Below, one piece after another: positions 1 through 9,002 of a DNA stretch of 64,000 nucleotides. The position numbers were made by a program, and so were the translations under genes. The stretch lies in contig CP144361.1 in assembly GCA_040954445.1 (NCBI GenBank), forward strand, positions 1,798,001 to 1,862,000, given 5' to 3'. The DNA is from Burkholderia sp. (GTDB lineage Bacteria > Pseudomonadota > Gammaproteobacteria > Burkholderiales > Burkholderiaceae). Within the stretch, counting starts at the first letter, position 1, and each line of letters opens with the position of its first letter. The notes under the pieces were generated by a model, which saw nothing but the letters and a program-made list of their open reading frames with translations, did not search any database and was not told where the DNA came from.

Positions 1-306
1 GTGGTCGCTGCCTGCTCGGCGCTGGTCAAGCCGGGCGGCTGGGTGTTCTTCTCGACCCTGAACCGCAACCTCAAGTCCTACCTGCTGGCTGTAATTGGTG
101 CCGAGTACATCGCGCAGTTGCTGCCCAAGGGCACGCACGACTACGCGCGCTTCATTAAGCCGTCCGAGCTGGCCGGCTTCATCCGCATGACCGACCTGCA
201 CATGACCGAGATTCGAGGCATCACCTACCGACCGCTGAGCAAGCACTTCTCGCTGTCGAATGACACCGACGTGAACTACCTGGTCGCCTGTCGCCGTCAC
301 TCCTGA
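1..306 (+). CDS. ubiG: UbiG C-terminal part (5' end outside window)
   Basis: The reading frame is open at the window edge and ends with TGA at 304-306, so only the last 101 residues are visible. UbiG is the SAM-dependent O-methyltransferase that carries out both O-methylations in ubiquinone synthesis. The segment with [25 protein letters not shown] and the end YLVACRRHS is typical of the C-terminal third of beta- and gammaproteobacterial UbiG. The family is about 230 residues long, so the SAM-binding glycine motif lies upstream of the window. The gph remnant that follows matches the usual Burkholderia ubiG-gph order. The visible part shows no frameshift. Confidence 0.9.
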   Translation: MVAACSALVKPGGWVFFSTLNRNLKSYLLAVIGAEYIAQLLPKGTHDYARFIKPSELAGFIRMTDLHMTEIRGITYRPLSKHFSLSNDTDVNYLVACRRHS

Positions 307-389
307 TGGAGATCCACCCTACCCCGCTTTACCGAACGCATAAGCACGGCCCCGTTTCTCCGCTTGCCGAGGCCACTACCGCGCCGTTG

Positions 390-550
390 ATCCCTCTAAC
401 TGTGAGGCGGTCTTGGTCGATCTCGATGGCACGCTTGCTGATACGGTGCCCGAACTGGCCCGCCCAGTCCACAAGATTTAGCGCGAACGCGGTTCGACCG
501 CGACGCCGCTCGGATAGTTGCTGCCCCGCTCGCCTCGACCGACTCGGAGG
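390..550 (+). pseudogene. gph: gph (phosphoglycolate phosphatase) N-terminal remnant
   Basis: In the frame starting at 401 the translation reads CEAVLVDLDGTLADTVPELA, which contains the HAD nucleophile motif DxDGT of phosphoglycolate phosphatase. The frame hits a TAG at 479-481 and the match is lost before the IS copy at 551. Gph normally has about 230 residues and follows ubiG in Burkholderia, so this is a truncated, frameshifted leftover. The rest of the gene is not found downstream. Identification rests on one short motif plus position. Confidence 0.7.
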
Positions 551-1709
551 GGCGTTGTTGCATAAATCGAGCGAGATCCGTTGACGTTTACGCGCAACGG
601 TCGCGGGGCCAGCCCCCTATCAAGTCAGATTCCAGAGTAACTGCTTAATTTTTGACAAGAAAATGTGCAAGGACATACACAAGACAGGTGAGCCGAAGGC
701 ACGCTACCGTGTCAGGAATTGGGCGGCCTATAATATGAAGGCCTGATCAACCGGGGGAACATAACAATATGGATAGATGAAGCCGTCCTTGCCAGAATAC
801 CCGATGCCATACCCACACGTGGTCGCCCGTGTCTATACGGTGATACGCTGATTCAGGCATTACTGGGCGTGAAGACCGTCTATCGACTGACGTTGCGCGC
901 CTTGCACGGTTTCACCCAAAGTCTGCGCGATCTAGCCTTCCCGGAGGCTTCCGGTTCCGGATTATACCACGCTCTGTCGCCGGGAAAACGCTTGATGTCG
1001 AACTGCCGATCCTTCGGCGACAACGAACCGATCCATCTGGTTGTCGACAGCACCGGTCTGAAGGTCTATGGCGAAGGTGAATAGAAGGTTGCGCCAGCAC
1101 GGCTACTCGAAGCGGCGCACGTGGCGTACAGTCCATCTCGCGCTCAACGCGAATACGGGTCAAGTGCATGCCGCGCTAATGACGCATCAGAATGTGGATG
1201 ACGGTGACGCGCTGGCCAAGTTGCTCGACCAGATTCCACGCGAAGAACAAATCGATGTCATCGGTGGTGACGGTGCCTACGACACCAAGCCATGCCCATG
1301 CCATGCGGCCATTGCTGCACGCAGTGCTATTCGTTCGATTCCGCCATGCGAGGGTGCCGTTCATTGGCCAGCGGATATACCCGGTGCGGCGTGGCGTAAT
1401 GGCGCGGTTGATGCAATTACCCGTGACGGTCGTCGAGAATGGAAGCAAGAAAGTGGCTACCACCGGCGATCGCTTGCCGAGAATGCGATGTATCGGTTCA
1501 AGACCCTCACCGGCGACTATCTCTGGGCGCGTCACATCGACGCGCAGGCGACCGAGGTCTCCGTTCGGGTCGGCGTCATCAACCGCCGTATGGCGGACCT
1601 CGCTCGTCCGCAAGCCGTTCATATCGCCTGAAATTATTGATCCGAAATTCGTGATCAATATGCCCGTCGATGCCATTGCGTCCTCGCGCTTGATTGCTGC
1701 AACAATGCC
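551..1709 (+). mobile_element. IS903-like (IS5 family) copy 1, transposase inactivated
   Basis: The left end GGCGTTGTTGCATAAATCGA starts at 551. The right end is a decayed version ending CAACAATGCC at 1709. The transposase runs from about 663 to 1631 with a frameshift near 735, changes near 950-965 and a TAG near 1082. A 22-bp palindrome sits at 1637-1658 between duplicated TA dinucleotides. The right tip abuts the tmRNA promoter. Confidence 0.93.
1637..1658. repeat. 22-bp TA-flanked palindrome inside IS copy 1
   Basis: The sequence TTGATCCGAAA followed by its near mirror TTCGTGATCAA lies between TA (1635-1636) and TA (1659-1660). Other IS copies read GAAATTATGCCCG here, so the insertion is exactly at that TA with target duplication. 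Its tips match the terminal repeats of the IS630-related MITEs in this window. Confidence 0.85.
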
Positions 1710-1719
1710 GCGCTATAAT
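1690..1719 (+). promoter_or_regulatory. Probable ssrA promoter with -35 inside an IS end
   Basis: TATAAT at 1714-1719 lies 11 bases upstream of the tmRNA 5' end. TTGATT at 1690-1695 with an 18-bp spacer is the best -35 box. It falls within the right terminal repeat of IS copy 1. The -10 is convincing; the -35 is inferred. Confidence 0.6.
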
Positions 1720-1730
1720 GTTAAATGTAT

Positions 1731-2100
1731 GGGGGCGACTTGGTTTCGACAGGGGTTGCGAAACGGCTAGGGCATGTCGAGGACCCGTCACCTCGTTAAT
1801 CAATGGGAAAAACGTAACTGCAAACGACGAAACGTTCGCGCTGGCGGCCTAAGGGTCGCCGTCCTCTGCCTGGTTCACTGACGGGCTAGTGTCGCAAGAC
1901 CGGTAGCAATACCGCCAGAGGTCATTTACGTCAGTTAAGCCCTGTCGGTACCGCGACGACAAGGTCGAAAACATAGCGGATCGCTGTCTCGTAGCGTGTT
2001 CGTCCGCGGCGTGGCAGTTAAATCAAAAGACAGAACTAAACATGTAGAACTTGTCGTTGATCACTTCTGGACGCGGGTTCGATTCCCGCCGTCTCCACCA
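1731..2100 (+). ncRNA. ssrA: Transfer-messenger RNA (tmRNA)
   Basis: This RNA rescues stalled ribosomes and tags the truncated peptide for proteolysis, together with SmpB. The 5' end GGGGGCG pairs with CGTCTCC near the 3' end (with G-U pairs) to make the alanine-type acceptor stem. The T-arm GGGTTCGATTCCC and an encoded CCA (2098-2100) follow. The tag reading frame is GCA at 1820 to TAA at 1850-1852 and encodes ANDETFALAA, ending in the usual LAA degron. The gene is about 370 nt and looks complete. An IS end lies directly upstream and another IS copy starts at 2124. Confidence 0.96.
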
Positions 2101-2123
2101 CCGAATACTCGGAGCATCACCTG

Positions 2124-2696
2124 GGCATTGGTGCATAAATCGAGCGTGAAGACGCAAGGGCATCGACGGGCATAATTTCAGGCGATACGAATGAATTGCG
2201 GACGAGCGTAATCCCCCCATACGGGGGGATTACGCCGCGCGGCGCGAACGGCGACCTCGCGGGGTGCCTGCGAGTCGCTATGACACGCCCAGAGATAGTC
2301 GCCGGTGAGCGTCTTGAACCGATTATTACATCGCATCCTCGACAAGCGAGCTCCGGTGGTAGCCACTGCTTTTCTTCCATTCTCGACGATCGTCACAGGC
2401 AATTGCATCAACCGCGCCGTTACGCCACGCCGCACCGGGCGTATCCGCCGGCCAATGAGCAGCACCCTCTCCTCGCGGAGGGCGCGGAATCGAAGGAATA
2501 GCACTGTGTGCAGCAATGGCCGCATGGCATGGCTTGGTGTCGTAGGCACCGTCACCGTCGATGACATCGATGTGTTCTTCGCGTGGAATCTGGTCGAGCA
2601 ACTTGGCCAGAGCGTCACCGTCAGCCACATGCTGATGCGTCATTAGCGCGGTATGCACTTGACCCGTATTCGCGTTGAGCGCGAGATGGACTTTAC
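2124..2696 (-). mobile_element. IS903-like copy 2, C-terminal half only
   Basis: The right end at 2124 is decayed (GGCATTGGTGCATAAATCGA). The complement encodes frameshifted transposase segments such as IPREEHIDVIDGDGAYDTKPCHAAIAA. The copy is cut at 2696 by the palindromic mini-element that starts at 2697. Confidence 0.9.
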
Positions 2697-2834
2697 GGCG
2701 TTGTTGCATAAATCGAGCGTGAGGACGAAATGGAACGAATTGCAGACCTCGCTCGTCCGCAATCCGTTCGTATCGCCTGAAATTATGCCAGTCGATGCCA
2801 TTGCGTCCTCGTGCTCGATTTATGCAACAACGGC
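2697..2834. mobile_element. Palindromic IS903-derived mini-element M1
   Basis: It starts with GGCGTTGTTGCATAAATCGA and ends with CTCGATTTATGCAACAACGGCC. Both halves derive from the right end of the IS, facing each other, with an imperfect inverted core around 2735-2770. It contains no transposase coding sequence. It lies between IS copy 2 and the rep gene. Confidence 0.8.
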
Positions 2835-2866
2835 CCTTGAGGCGAAGAACTGCATGTCCTTATGCA

Positions 2867-4243
2867 TCACGCCGCTCGCGACTGATTCAGCGTGAACGCC
2901 AGCAGATCACCATCGGTGGGTTCGCCCCAGATCTTCAACGCGAACCAATCGAAGAACGTCGTCTCAACCAGCTGCGAATCGAGCCCACGCCGGTGCCAGT
3001 CATCACGCAGATGCGACCCGAGGAATGGCAGCACATCGGTCTCAAACAACTGCCGTGCCAGATTCCGTTCGGCCTGACCCTGCTCTTCGTAGAGCGATTT
3101 GGCCTCCTTGCGGCGGTAGGCATCGTATTCGCCACGCAGCCGCGCCTTCGGATCGTCAAGTGAACTCGCCGCCGAAGACAGCGACGTTAGCTTACTCGAG
3201 GCCGTCGAGCCCGGCAGCGCATCCGGGTCGACCGGCGGGGCATAACCCTTCTTCAGCGCATCCTTGAATAGCGCCCCCGCGCTACGTACCGGCGGCAGGG
3301 TGGTGCTGCGCATACGTTGCTCGGTCATCTGCAGGGCCGCGCGAATCCGGTTTTCCTCGCTGTCCGCATAGAGCGTCTGCGCTTCCCTCAAAGGAATGCC
3401 GAGCTTAACCATCCGATCGACCAGCGTGCTGTCGAATACATTCGGGTGTTCGTCGAGTGCCAGCATCGGCTGCTTGCGCTCAGAAACACGAAACTGAATC
3501 TGGGCCACGCGCCGGCCTTCGCGATGCTCGATCAGTGCGACAAAAATATTAGTGACCGCATTCACCTCGGCAATCGCTGGGCGCAGGTAGTCACGCTTGA
3601 AGTATTTGTACTCGCGCTTGGCTTCGTCGCCGGCCTCGGTATCGGGCGTTCCCGACAAAATCGGGCGCCACCATTCCCAGGGTTCTCGCATCGTCAGATG
3701 ACTCGGATTGGTTAGGTAGCGCACGCAGATCTCGTACAAGGCGAGGCCGGCGCTGCTGCGCAGCTGGCTCTGGAACTGCAGGCTCAAGCGCGCGTACTGC
3801 ACGGGATCGAGCAGCTTCTTCTTAATCTTCGGCGCGAACGAAAATTCAACCCAGACGCGGCGCGTGATAGGATCCTCAAGAATTTCCGCATCGGCGATCA
3901 GTGTCGAAATACCCCACTTTCGACCGGGCTTCTGGCTCGAGGTACCGGTGCTCCATTCCACTTGGACAGAGACCATGCGCCGGAGGTGTTCCTTGACGAG
4001 CGCCGTGTCATTTGAATCGAAAGCCGAGTTCGTAACGATATCGGATAGCAGCGCCCGGTAAGTATCGCCGGAATCGTCGGCCTGCTGTGCGACGGCCAGC
4101 AACACGTTGAAAAGTTTGCGCGTCAGCAGCGTGATCTTGCCGCTTTTCGGTTGGATGGCGATCGCCTCGACCGCCTTACGCAGCTCAGCGGAGCTGGCAT
4201 TTACCACATCGACATCGGTTTTCTTGGCGCGCTTCGTGACCAT
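2867..4243 (-). CDS. Rep_3-family replication initiator protein
   Basis: The 458-residue protein resembles RepA/RepB-type initiators (Rep_3 superfamily) of Burkholderia secondary chromosomes and megaplasmids, which bind iterons in the origin. The N-terminal part (about residues 35-250) has the winged-helix features ITLLTRKLFNVLLAVAQQ, LVKEHLRRMVSVQVEW and AGLALYEICVRYLTNP. The C-terminal 150 residues are charged and variable. The ORF is intact from ATG at 4243 to TGA at 2867-2869. No parA or parB gene is visible, and I saw no iteron array or DnaA-box cluster upstream. Its neighbours (ssrA, glnE) normally lie on the primary chromosome, so it may have been moved by IS-mediated rearrangement. 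Exact replicon type is inference. Confidence 0.8.
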   Translation of the reverse strand: MVTKRAKKTDVDVVNASSAELRKAVEAIAIQPKSGKITLLTRKLFNVLLAVAQQADDSGDTYRALLSDIVTNSAFDSNDTALVKEHLRRMVSVQVEWSTGTSSQKPGRKWGISTLIADAEILEDPITRRVWVEFSFAPKIKKKLLDPVQYARLSLQFQSQLRSSAGLALYEICVRYLTNPSHLTMREPWEWWRPILSGTPDTEAGDEAKREYKYFKRDYLRPAIAEVNAVTNIFVALIEHREGRRVAQIQFRVSERKQPMLALDEHPNVFDSTLVDRMVKLGIPLREAQTLYADSEENRIRAALQMTEQRMRSTTLPPVRSAGALFKDALKKGYAPPVDPDALPGSTASSKLTSLSSAASSLDDPKARLRGEYDAYRRKEAKSLYEEQGQAERNLARQLFETDVLPFLGSHLRDDWHRRGLDSQLVETTFFDWFALKIWGEPTDGDLLAFTLNQSRAA

Positions 4244-4615
4244 GCGTTGGACCGGACAAGGAAATTTTACGGCAAGGATAGCGACTGCGGTGATGGGCGT
4301 CTACAAGCAGTCCTTCACCGTAGACGGTGATGCGTCACGATTCGCACCACCTTACTCCCAATACATCCCGCAAAAGCTCACCGATGGAAAAACCTTTGCT
4401 TCCGGAACTCGCTTTTGTTAAGGGTAACACGACAGCGCATGATAGCTACACCGATATTGAGGCATCGAGAGCCATCCCGTATCACCTCACCTGAAAATTT
4501 TCCCGTGGATATACGTGGCGTTGTTGGGCTCGATTTATGCAACAACGCCCGTTTTACCGGGTATGTTCCGCGCGCCCGGCGCGGTCCAGATCGCCTTGCC
4601 CACCGCGCCGACGCC
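4244..4615. other. Divergent intergenic region between rep and glnE
   Basis: No gene is seen. It holds a short inverted repeat TGTTA-AGGG-TAACA at 4416-4429 and a 33-bp IS903-derived palindrome at 4517-4549 whose halves are GGCGTTGTTG and GATTTATGCAACAACGCC. No iteron-like direct repeats were noticed. The glnE reading frame stays open back to 4415, but the part before 4616 has no family similarity. Confidence 0.6.
4517..4549. mobile_element. Minimal 33-bp IS903-derived palindrome M2
   Basis: Two outermost IS tips meet almost back to back: GGCGTTGTTG, then GGCTCGATTTATGC, then AACAACGCC. It lies 67 bp upstream of the glnE start and is the smallest two-ended form in the window. Confidence 0.7.
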
Positions 4616-7546
4616 ATGACCGATGCCACCGCCCTGAGCAGCACTGTTTATTCTCACTACCTAGCGTGCGCGGTCGCCGCACGCCCCGAACTCGCCACGC
4701 GGATCACCGCCTGGGCCGCCGCGCCGATCACGCGCGCGGCGATTGACGCACGCCTAGACGACCTGCTCGGCCAGCCCAAGGGCGTGGCTGCGCCGATCGG
4801 CGAGGAGCCCTTGCGCCGAGCTCTGCGGCAGTTGCGCATCGAGGTGTTCGGCGCTGTAGCCGAGCGCGACCTGGCCGGAACAGCTGACCTCACCGAGGTG
4901 ACCGGTGCCATGACCGACCTGGCCGAAGCCACTATCCAGTGTTCACTGGCGGTGCTCTCGAGCGAGCTCGAGGCGCTCTACGGGGAGCCGCGTGGGCCCG
5001 AAGGCGAGCGCCTGACGCTCGGCGTAGTCGGCATGGGAAAGCTGGGCGGGCGCGAACTGAACGTCTCCTCCGACATCGATCTGATCTTCGTCTACGAGGA
5101 CGACGGTGAGACCGCCGGCGGCACGCGCGCGGCCCTGGCCACGCAAGAATACTTCACGCGCCTGGGCCGGCGGCTGATCGGCGTGCTGTCCGATACTACC
5201 GCCGACGGCTACGTGTTCCGCGTCGACATGCGGCTGCGCCCGAATGGCGATTCCGGGCCGCTGGTGTGCAGCCTCGGTATGCTGGAAGAGTATTTCTATG
5301 TGCAGGGGCGCGAGTGGGAGCGTTATGCCTGGATCAAGAGGCGCCTGGTTTCCGAGCCCGGCAGCGAGTCGGCACGGCGCCTGGCCATGCAGCTCGATGC
5401 GATCGTCAAGCCCTTCGTCTACCGGCGCTATCTTGACTTCGGCGTGATCGGCTCGATTCGCTCGCTGCACCGCCAAATCCGCCAGGAGGCGCAGCGTCTC
5501 GCCTCGATGCGCCCCGACAAGGCCGACGACATCAAGCTCGGTCGCGGCGGGATCCGCGAGATCGAGTTCAGCGCACAGGTATTCCAGCTGATCCGCGGCG
5601 GTCAGGATGCCGATTTTCAGGTGCGTCCGACACTGTCCGTATTGCGGCACGCGCGTACGCGCGGCCTGGTTGCGGTCGAAGTGGCCGAGCGCTTCACTGA
5701 AGCCTATCGCTTCCTGCGCGTAATCGAGCACCGGCTGCAGTACCGCAACGACACACAGACCCACGCGATGCCGGTCGGGGCCGAGGATCGTGCGGCGCTG
5801 GCCAACTCGTTAGGCTTCGCCGACTACGCCGCGCTGCTCACCGAGCTGGACCGGCACCGCGGCTTCGTCGAAGCGCAGTTCGACCAGATCTTCTCGAACC
5901 GGCTGGCGGGGGAGGCCTGCGGCAATGGCAATGTCGACGAGGGTGTGGCAACCTGGATCTGGAGCAGCACGCTGGCCGACGACGGTGAGGACGAGGCGCT
6001 GAACGTGCGTCTAGCCGGCCTTGACTTCGCCGATCCGGACGCGGTGCTGGCGCGGCTGCGCGGCGTGTGGCGCTCGTCGCGCTTCGCGAGCCTGTCCGAA
6101 AGTAGCCGGCAACGCTTTGCCCGCGTCACGGAGCGCGCGCTCGAAGCCGCCTCGAGCATCGACGCTACGCATCGTGACGATACCATCATCCGTTTCTTCG
6201 ACCTGCTGGAGACGGTCGGTCGGCGCGGTGCCTACCTGGCGCTGCTCACCGAGTACCCGGTCGCACTCGATCGTGTACTTTCTGTGCTGGGCGCGACCCG
6301 CTGGGGCGGCAGCTACCTGATCCGCCATCCGCAACTGCTCGACGAACTACTCGACGAAGAAGTGATCGCCAGCCCCTTTGACTGGCGCGCCTTCAAGGAC
6401 GCGCTGCGCGCGCGGCTGGCGGTTGCCGACGGCATAGAACAGCAGATGGACCTGCTGCGCCATGCGCAGCATGCCGAGGTGTTCCGGATCCTGCTGATCG
6501 ACTTGGCCGGAAAGCTGTCGGTAGAGCACGTCAGCGACCGGCTCTCGGAGCTGGCTGACGCGGTGCTCGAGGTCACGCTCGAAGTGGTCTGGTCGCAATT
6601 TTCCAAGCGGCATATCGAGCGACCGCATTTTGCGGTAATCGCCTACGGCAAGCTCGGCGGCAAGGAGCTCAGCTACGCCTCCGACCTCGACGTGATTTTC
6701 CTCTACGACGATCTCGACGACCGTGCTGCCGACATCTACACCACCTATACGCGCCGTCTGATCACCTGGCTGACCATGCCCACTGGCGCGGGCATGCTGT
6801 TTGACCTGGACCTGCGGTTGCGACCGAACGGCGAAGCTGGCTTACTGGTCACCAACCTCGACGCGTTTCGTCGCTACCAGCTACGCGAGGGTGACGGTGC
6901 CAACAACACGGCCTGGGTTTGGGAGCACCAGGCGCTCACGCGGGCCCGCTTCAGCGCCGGCGACTCACAAATCGGCGCGGCCTTCGAGAAGATTCGCGAG
7001 CAAGTGCTGACCATACCGCGCGAGGGCGACATGCTGGCGCGCGAGATCGTCGTCATGCGTGACAAAGTGGCGACTAGCCATCTGAACCATACCGAGCTGT
7101 TCGACCTGAAGCACGATCGCGGTGGGATGGTCGACATCGAGTTCATCGTGCAATATTGGGTGCTGCTGCACGCGGCGCACGCCCCCGAGCTGATCCGCAA
7201 TACTGGCAACATCGCGCTGCTGCGCGAGGCAGCGCGCTTTGGATTGATGGACGACACCGAGGCCGAGGCGGTCGGCGTCGCCTACCGCCTCTATCGCAAG
7301 TGCCAGCATCAATTGCGGCTCGACGGGATGGAGAAAGCGCGCATTCCCGGCGAGAGCGTCTCGACCGAGCGCGCTGCTGTGATGGCATTGTGGGAGCGCG
7401 TGTTCGGCGGAGCGATCCCCGGGTCGAGGCCCGATGATTCGTCTGGTCAGCGCCGGGGTGGTGCCCCGGTCGAAGCACGGCTGTTGGCGGGCGAAAAGGC
7501 AAGTGATGCGATGTGGCGACCTTCTTCCGACGGCGTTGCTACATAA
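4616..7546 (+). CDS. glnE: Bifunctional glutamine synthetase adenylyltransferase/deadenylase, altered C-terminus
   Basis: GlnE adenylylates and deadenylylates glutamine synthetase in response to PII and so couples nitrogen status to glutamine production. Two nucleotidyltransferase domains are visible: GMGKLGGREL...SDIDLIF near residues 138-157 (deadenylase half) and AYGKLGGKEL...SDLDVIFLYDD near 676-696 (adenylylase half). The ATG at 4616 (MTDATALSS) is chosen because family similarity begins there. Similarity ends around ALWERVFGG (about residue 931). The last 46 or so residues look foreign, and the TAA stop at 7544-7546 lies inside the terminal repeat of IS copy 3, so the native stop was probably lost. 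The core appears full length, so the enzyme may still work. Confidence 0.93.
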   Translation: MTDATALSSTVYSHYLACAVAARPELATRITAWAAAPITRAAIDARLDDLLGQPKGVAAPIGEEPLRRALRQLRIEVFGAVAERDLAGTADLTEVTGAMTDLAEATIQCSLAVLSSELEALYGEPRGPEGERLTLGVVGMGKLGGRELNVSSDIDLIFVYEDDGETAGGTRAALATQEYFTRLGRRLIGVLSDTTADGYVFRVDMRLRPNGDSGPLVCSLGMLEEYFYVQGREWERYAWIKRRLVSEPGSESARRLAMQLDAIVKPFVYRRYLDFGVIGSIRSLHRQIRQEAQRLASMRPDKADDIKLGRGGIREIEFSAQVFQLIRGGQDADFQVRPTLSVLRHARTRGLVAVEVAERFTEAYRFLRVIEHRLQYRNDTQTHAMPVGAEDRAALANSLGFADYAALLTELDRHRGFVEAQFDQIFSNRLAGEACGNGNVDEGVATWIWSSTLADDGEDEALNVRLAGLDFADPDAVLARLRGVWRSSRFASLSESSRQRFARVTERALEAASSIDATHRDDTIIRFFDLLETVGRRGAYLALLTEYPVALDRVLSVLGATRWGGSYLIRHPQLLDELLDEEVIASPFDWRAFKDALRARLAVADGIEQQMDLLRHAQHAEVFRILLIDLAGKLSVEHVSDRLSELADAVLEVTLEVVWSQFSKRHIERPHFAVIAYGKLGGKELSYASDLDVIFLYDDLDDRAADIYTTYTRRLITWLTMPTGAGMLFDLDLRLRPNGEAGLLVTNLDAFRRYQLREGDGANNTAWVWEHQALTRARFSAGDSQIGAAFEKIREQVLTIPREGDMLAREIVVMRDKVATSHLNHTELFDLKHDRGGMVDIEFIVQYWVLLHAAHAPELIRNTGNIALLREAARFGLMDDTEAEAVGVAYRLYRKCQHQLRLDGMEKARIPGESVSTERAAVMALWERVFGGAIPGSRPDDSSGQRRGGAPVEARLLAGEKASDAMWRPSSDGVAT

Positions 7547-8648
7547 ATCGAACGTGAGGATGCAATGGCATCGATGGACATAATTTCAGGCGATACGAAC
7601 GGATTGCGGACGAGCGAGGTCCGCCATACAGTTAATGACGCCGACACGAACGGCGAACTCGGTCGCCTGCGAGGCGATGTGACGCACCCAGAGACAGTTG
7701 CCGGTGAGGGTTTTGAACCGATACATCGCATTCTCGGCAAGCGATCGCCGGTGGTAGCCACTGTCTTGCTTCCATTCTCGACGACCGTCACGGGCAATTG
7801 CATCAACCGCGCCATTACGCCACGCCGCACCGGGCATATCCGCTGGCCAATGAACGGCACCCTCGCGTGGGAATCGAAGGAATAGCACTGCGTGCAGCAA
7901 TGGTCGCATGGCTTGGTGTCGTAGGCACTGTCGCTGCCGGGATATCGATCTGTCCGTCGGGCGGAACCTGCTCGAGCAACTTGGCCAGAGCGTCACCGCC
8001 AGCCACATCCCGATGCGTCATCAGCGCGGCATGCACTGGACCCGTATTCGCGTTGAGCGCGAGATGGACTGTACGCCACGTACGTCGCTTCGAGTAGCCG
8101 TGCTGGCGTACCTTTTATTTACTTTCACCGTAGACGTTCAGACCGGTGCTGTCAACCATCAGGTAGATCGGTTCGCTGTCGCGAAGGATCTACAGTTCGA
8201 CACCAAGCGTTTTTTCCTAGCGACAGAGCGCGGTGTAATTCGGCACCGGAAAGCTCGGGAAGGCCAGATCGCGCAGACTTTGAGTGAAACCTTGCAGGGC
8301 GCGCAGCGTCAGTCGATAGACGGTCTTCACGCCAAGTCATGCCTGAATTAGCGTATCGCCGTACAGACGCGGGCGACCACGTGTGGGTATGGCATCGGGT
8401 ATTCTGGCAAGGACGGCTTCATCTATCCATATTGTTACGTTCCCCCGGTTGATCAGGCCTTCATTATAGGCCGCCCAATTCCTGATACGGTAGCGTGCCT
8501 TCGGCTCACCTTTCTTGTGTATGTCCTTGCGCATTTTCTTGTCAAAAATTAGGCAGTTACTCTGGAACCTGACTTGATAACAGGAGGCTGGCCCCGACCG
8601 TTGCGCGTAAACCGTTACCGGCTCTCGCTCGATTGATGCAACAACGCC
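7532..8648 (-). mobile_element. IS903-like copy 3, transposase inactivated
   Basis: The right end at 7532 is GGCGTTGCTACATAAATCGA and the left end finishes CAACAACGCC at 8648. The transposase on the complement has several frameshifts (for example near 7880, 7940 and 8215). The flanks show no 9-bp duplication. Confidence 0.93.
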
Positions 8649-9002
8649 GCGGCGGCAGGTAATCAACTTGCGCAGGCGGATCTGGACCTACGGCGAGCTT
8701 GCCGAGTATACGAACCTGGCGCGCACCAGCGTGTTCGATATTTGTAAACGCTACGCCAGCGAAGGTGCAGCTGGATCACGTAGACAAGCCGAGCGGCGGA
8801 GCAGTGAACCCACGCCGTGCTCTGAGTGGGCATCAGGAAGGGGAAATTCGCGTGCTGTTGCGCGATCAGATGCCGAACCAGTTGAAGATGTCGCTTGTCT
8901 TGTGGACGCGACATGCCGTGCGGGAATGGATCCGGCAGTGATGCCGTTTGACGCTGACACTGCAGAGTATCGGCCTGTATCTGGCGCGCTGGGGTTTCAC
9001 GC
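8649..9002 (+). pseudogene. IS630-family transposase, N-terminal remnant
   Basis: Frameshifted segments read RIWTYGELAEYTNLARTSVFDICKRY (helix-turn-helix), then NPRRALSGHQEGEIRVLLRDQMPNQL, then LTLQSIGLYLARWGFT. This is the N-terminal order of the IS630-like transposase whose catalytic part occurs at 24090-24650. It is cut by IS copy 4 at 9003. Confidence 0.75.

Noticed and set aside
4416..4429. TGTTA-AGGG-TAACA as a parS site or origin iteron
   Set aside because: It occurs once, is short, and does not match a known Burkholderia parS site that I can recall. No parAB is present.
4943..5764. 273-codon open frame on the complement of glnE
   Set aside because: It overlaps strongly conserved glnE codons and has no recognisable domain.
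8649..9002. A stand-alone helix-turn-helix regulator
   Set aside because: The frame is broken, and its segments match the N-terminus of the IS630 transposase found elsewhere in the window.
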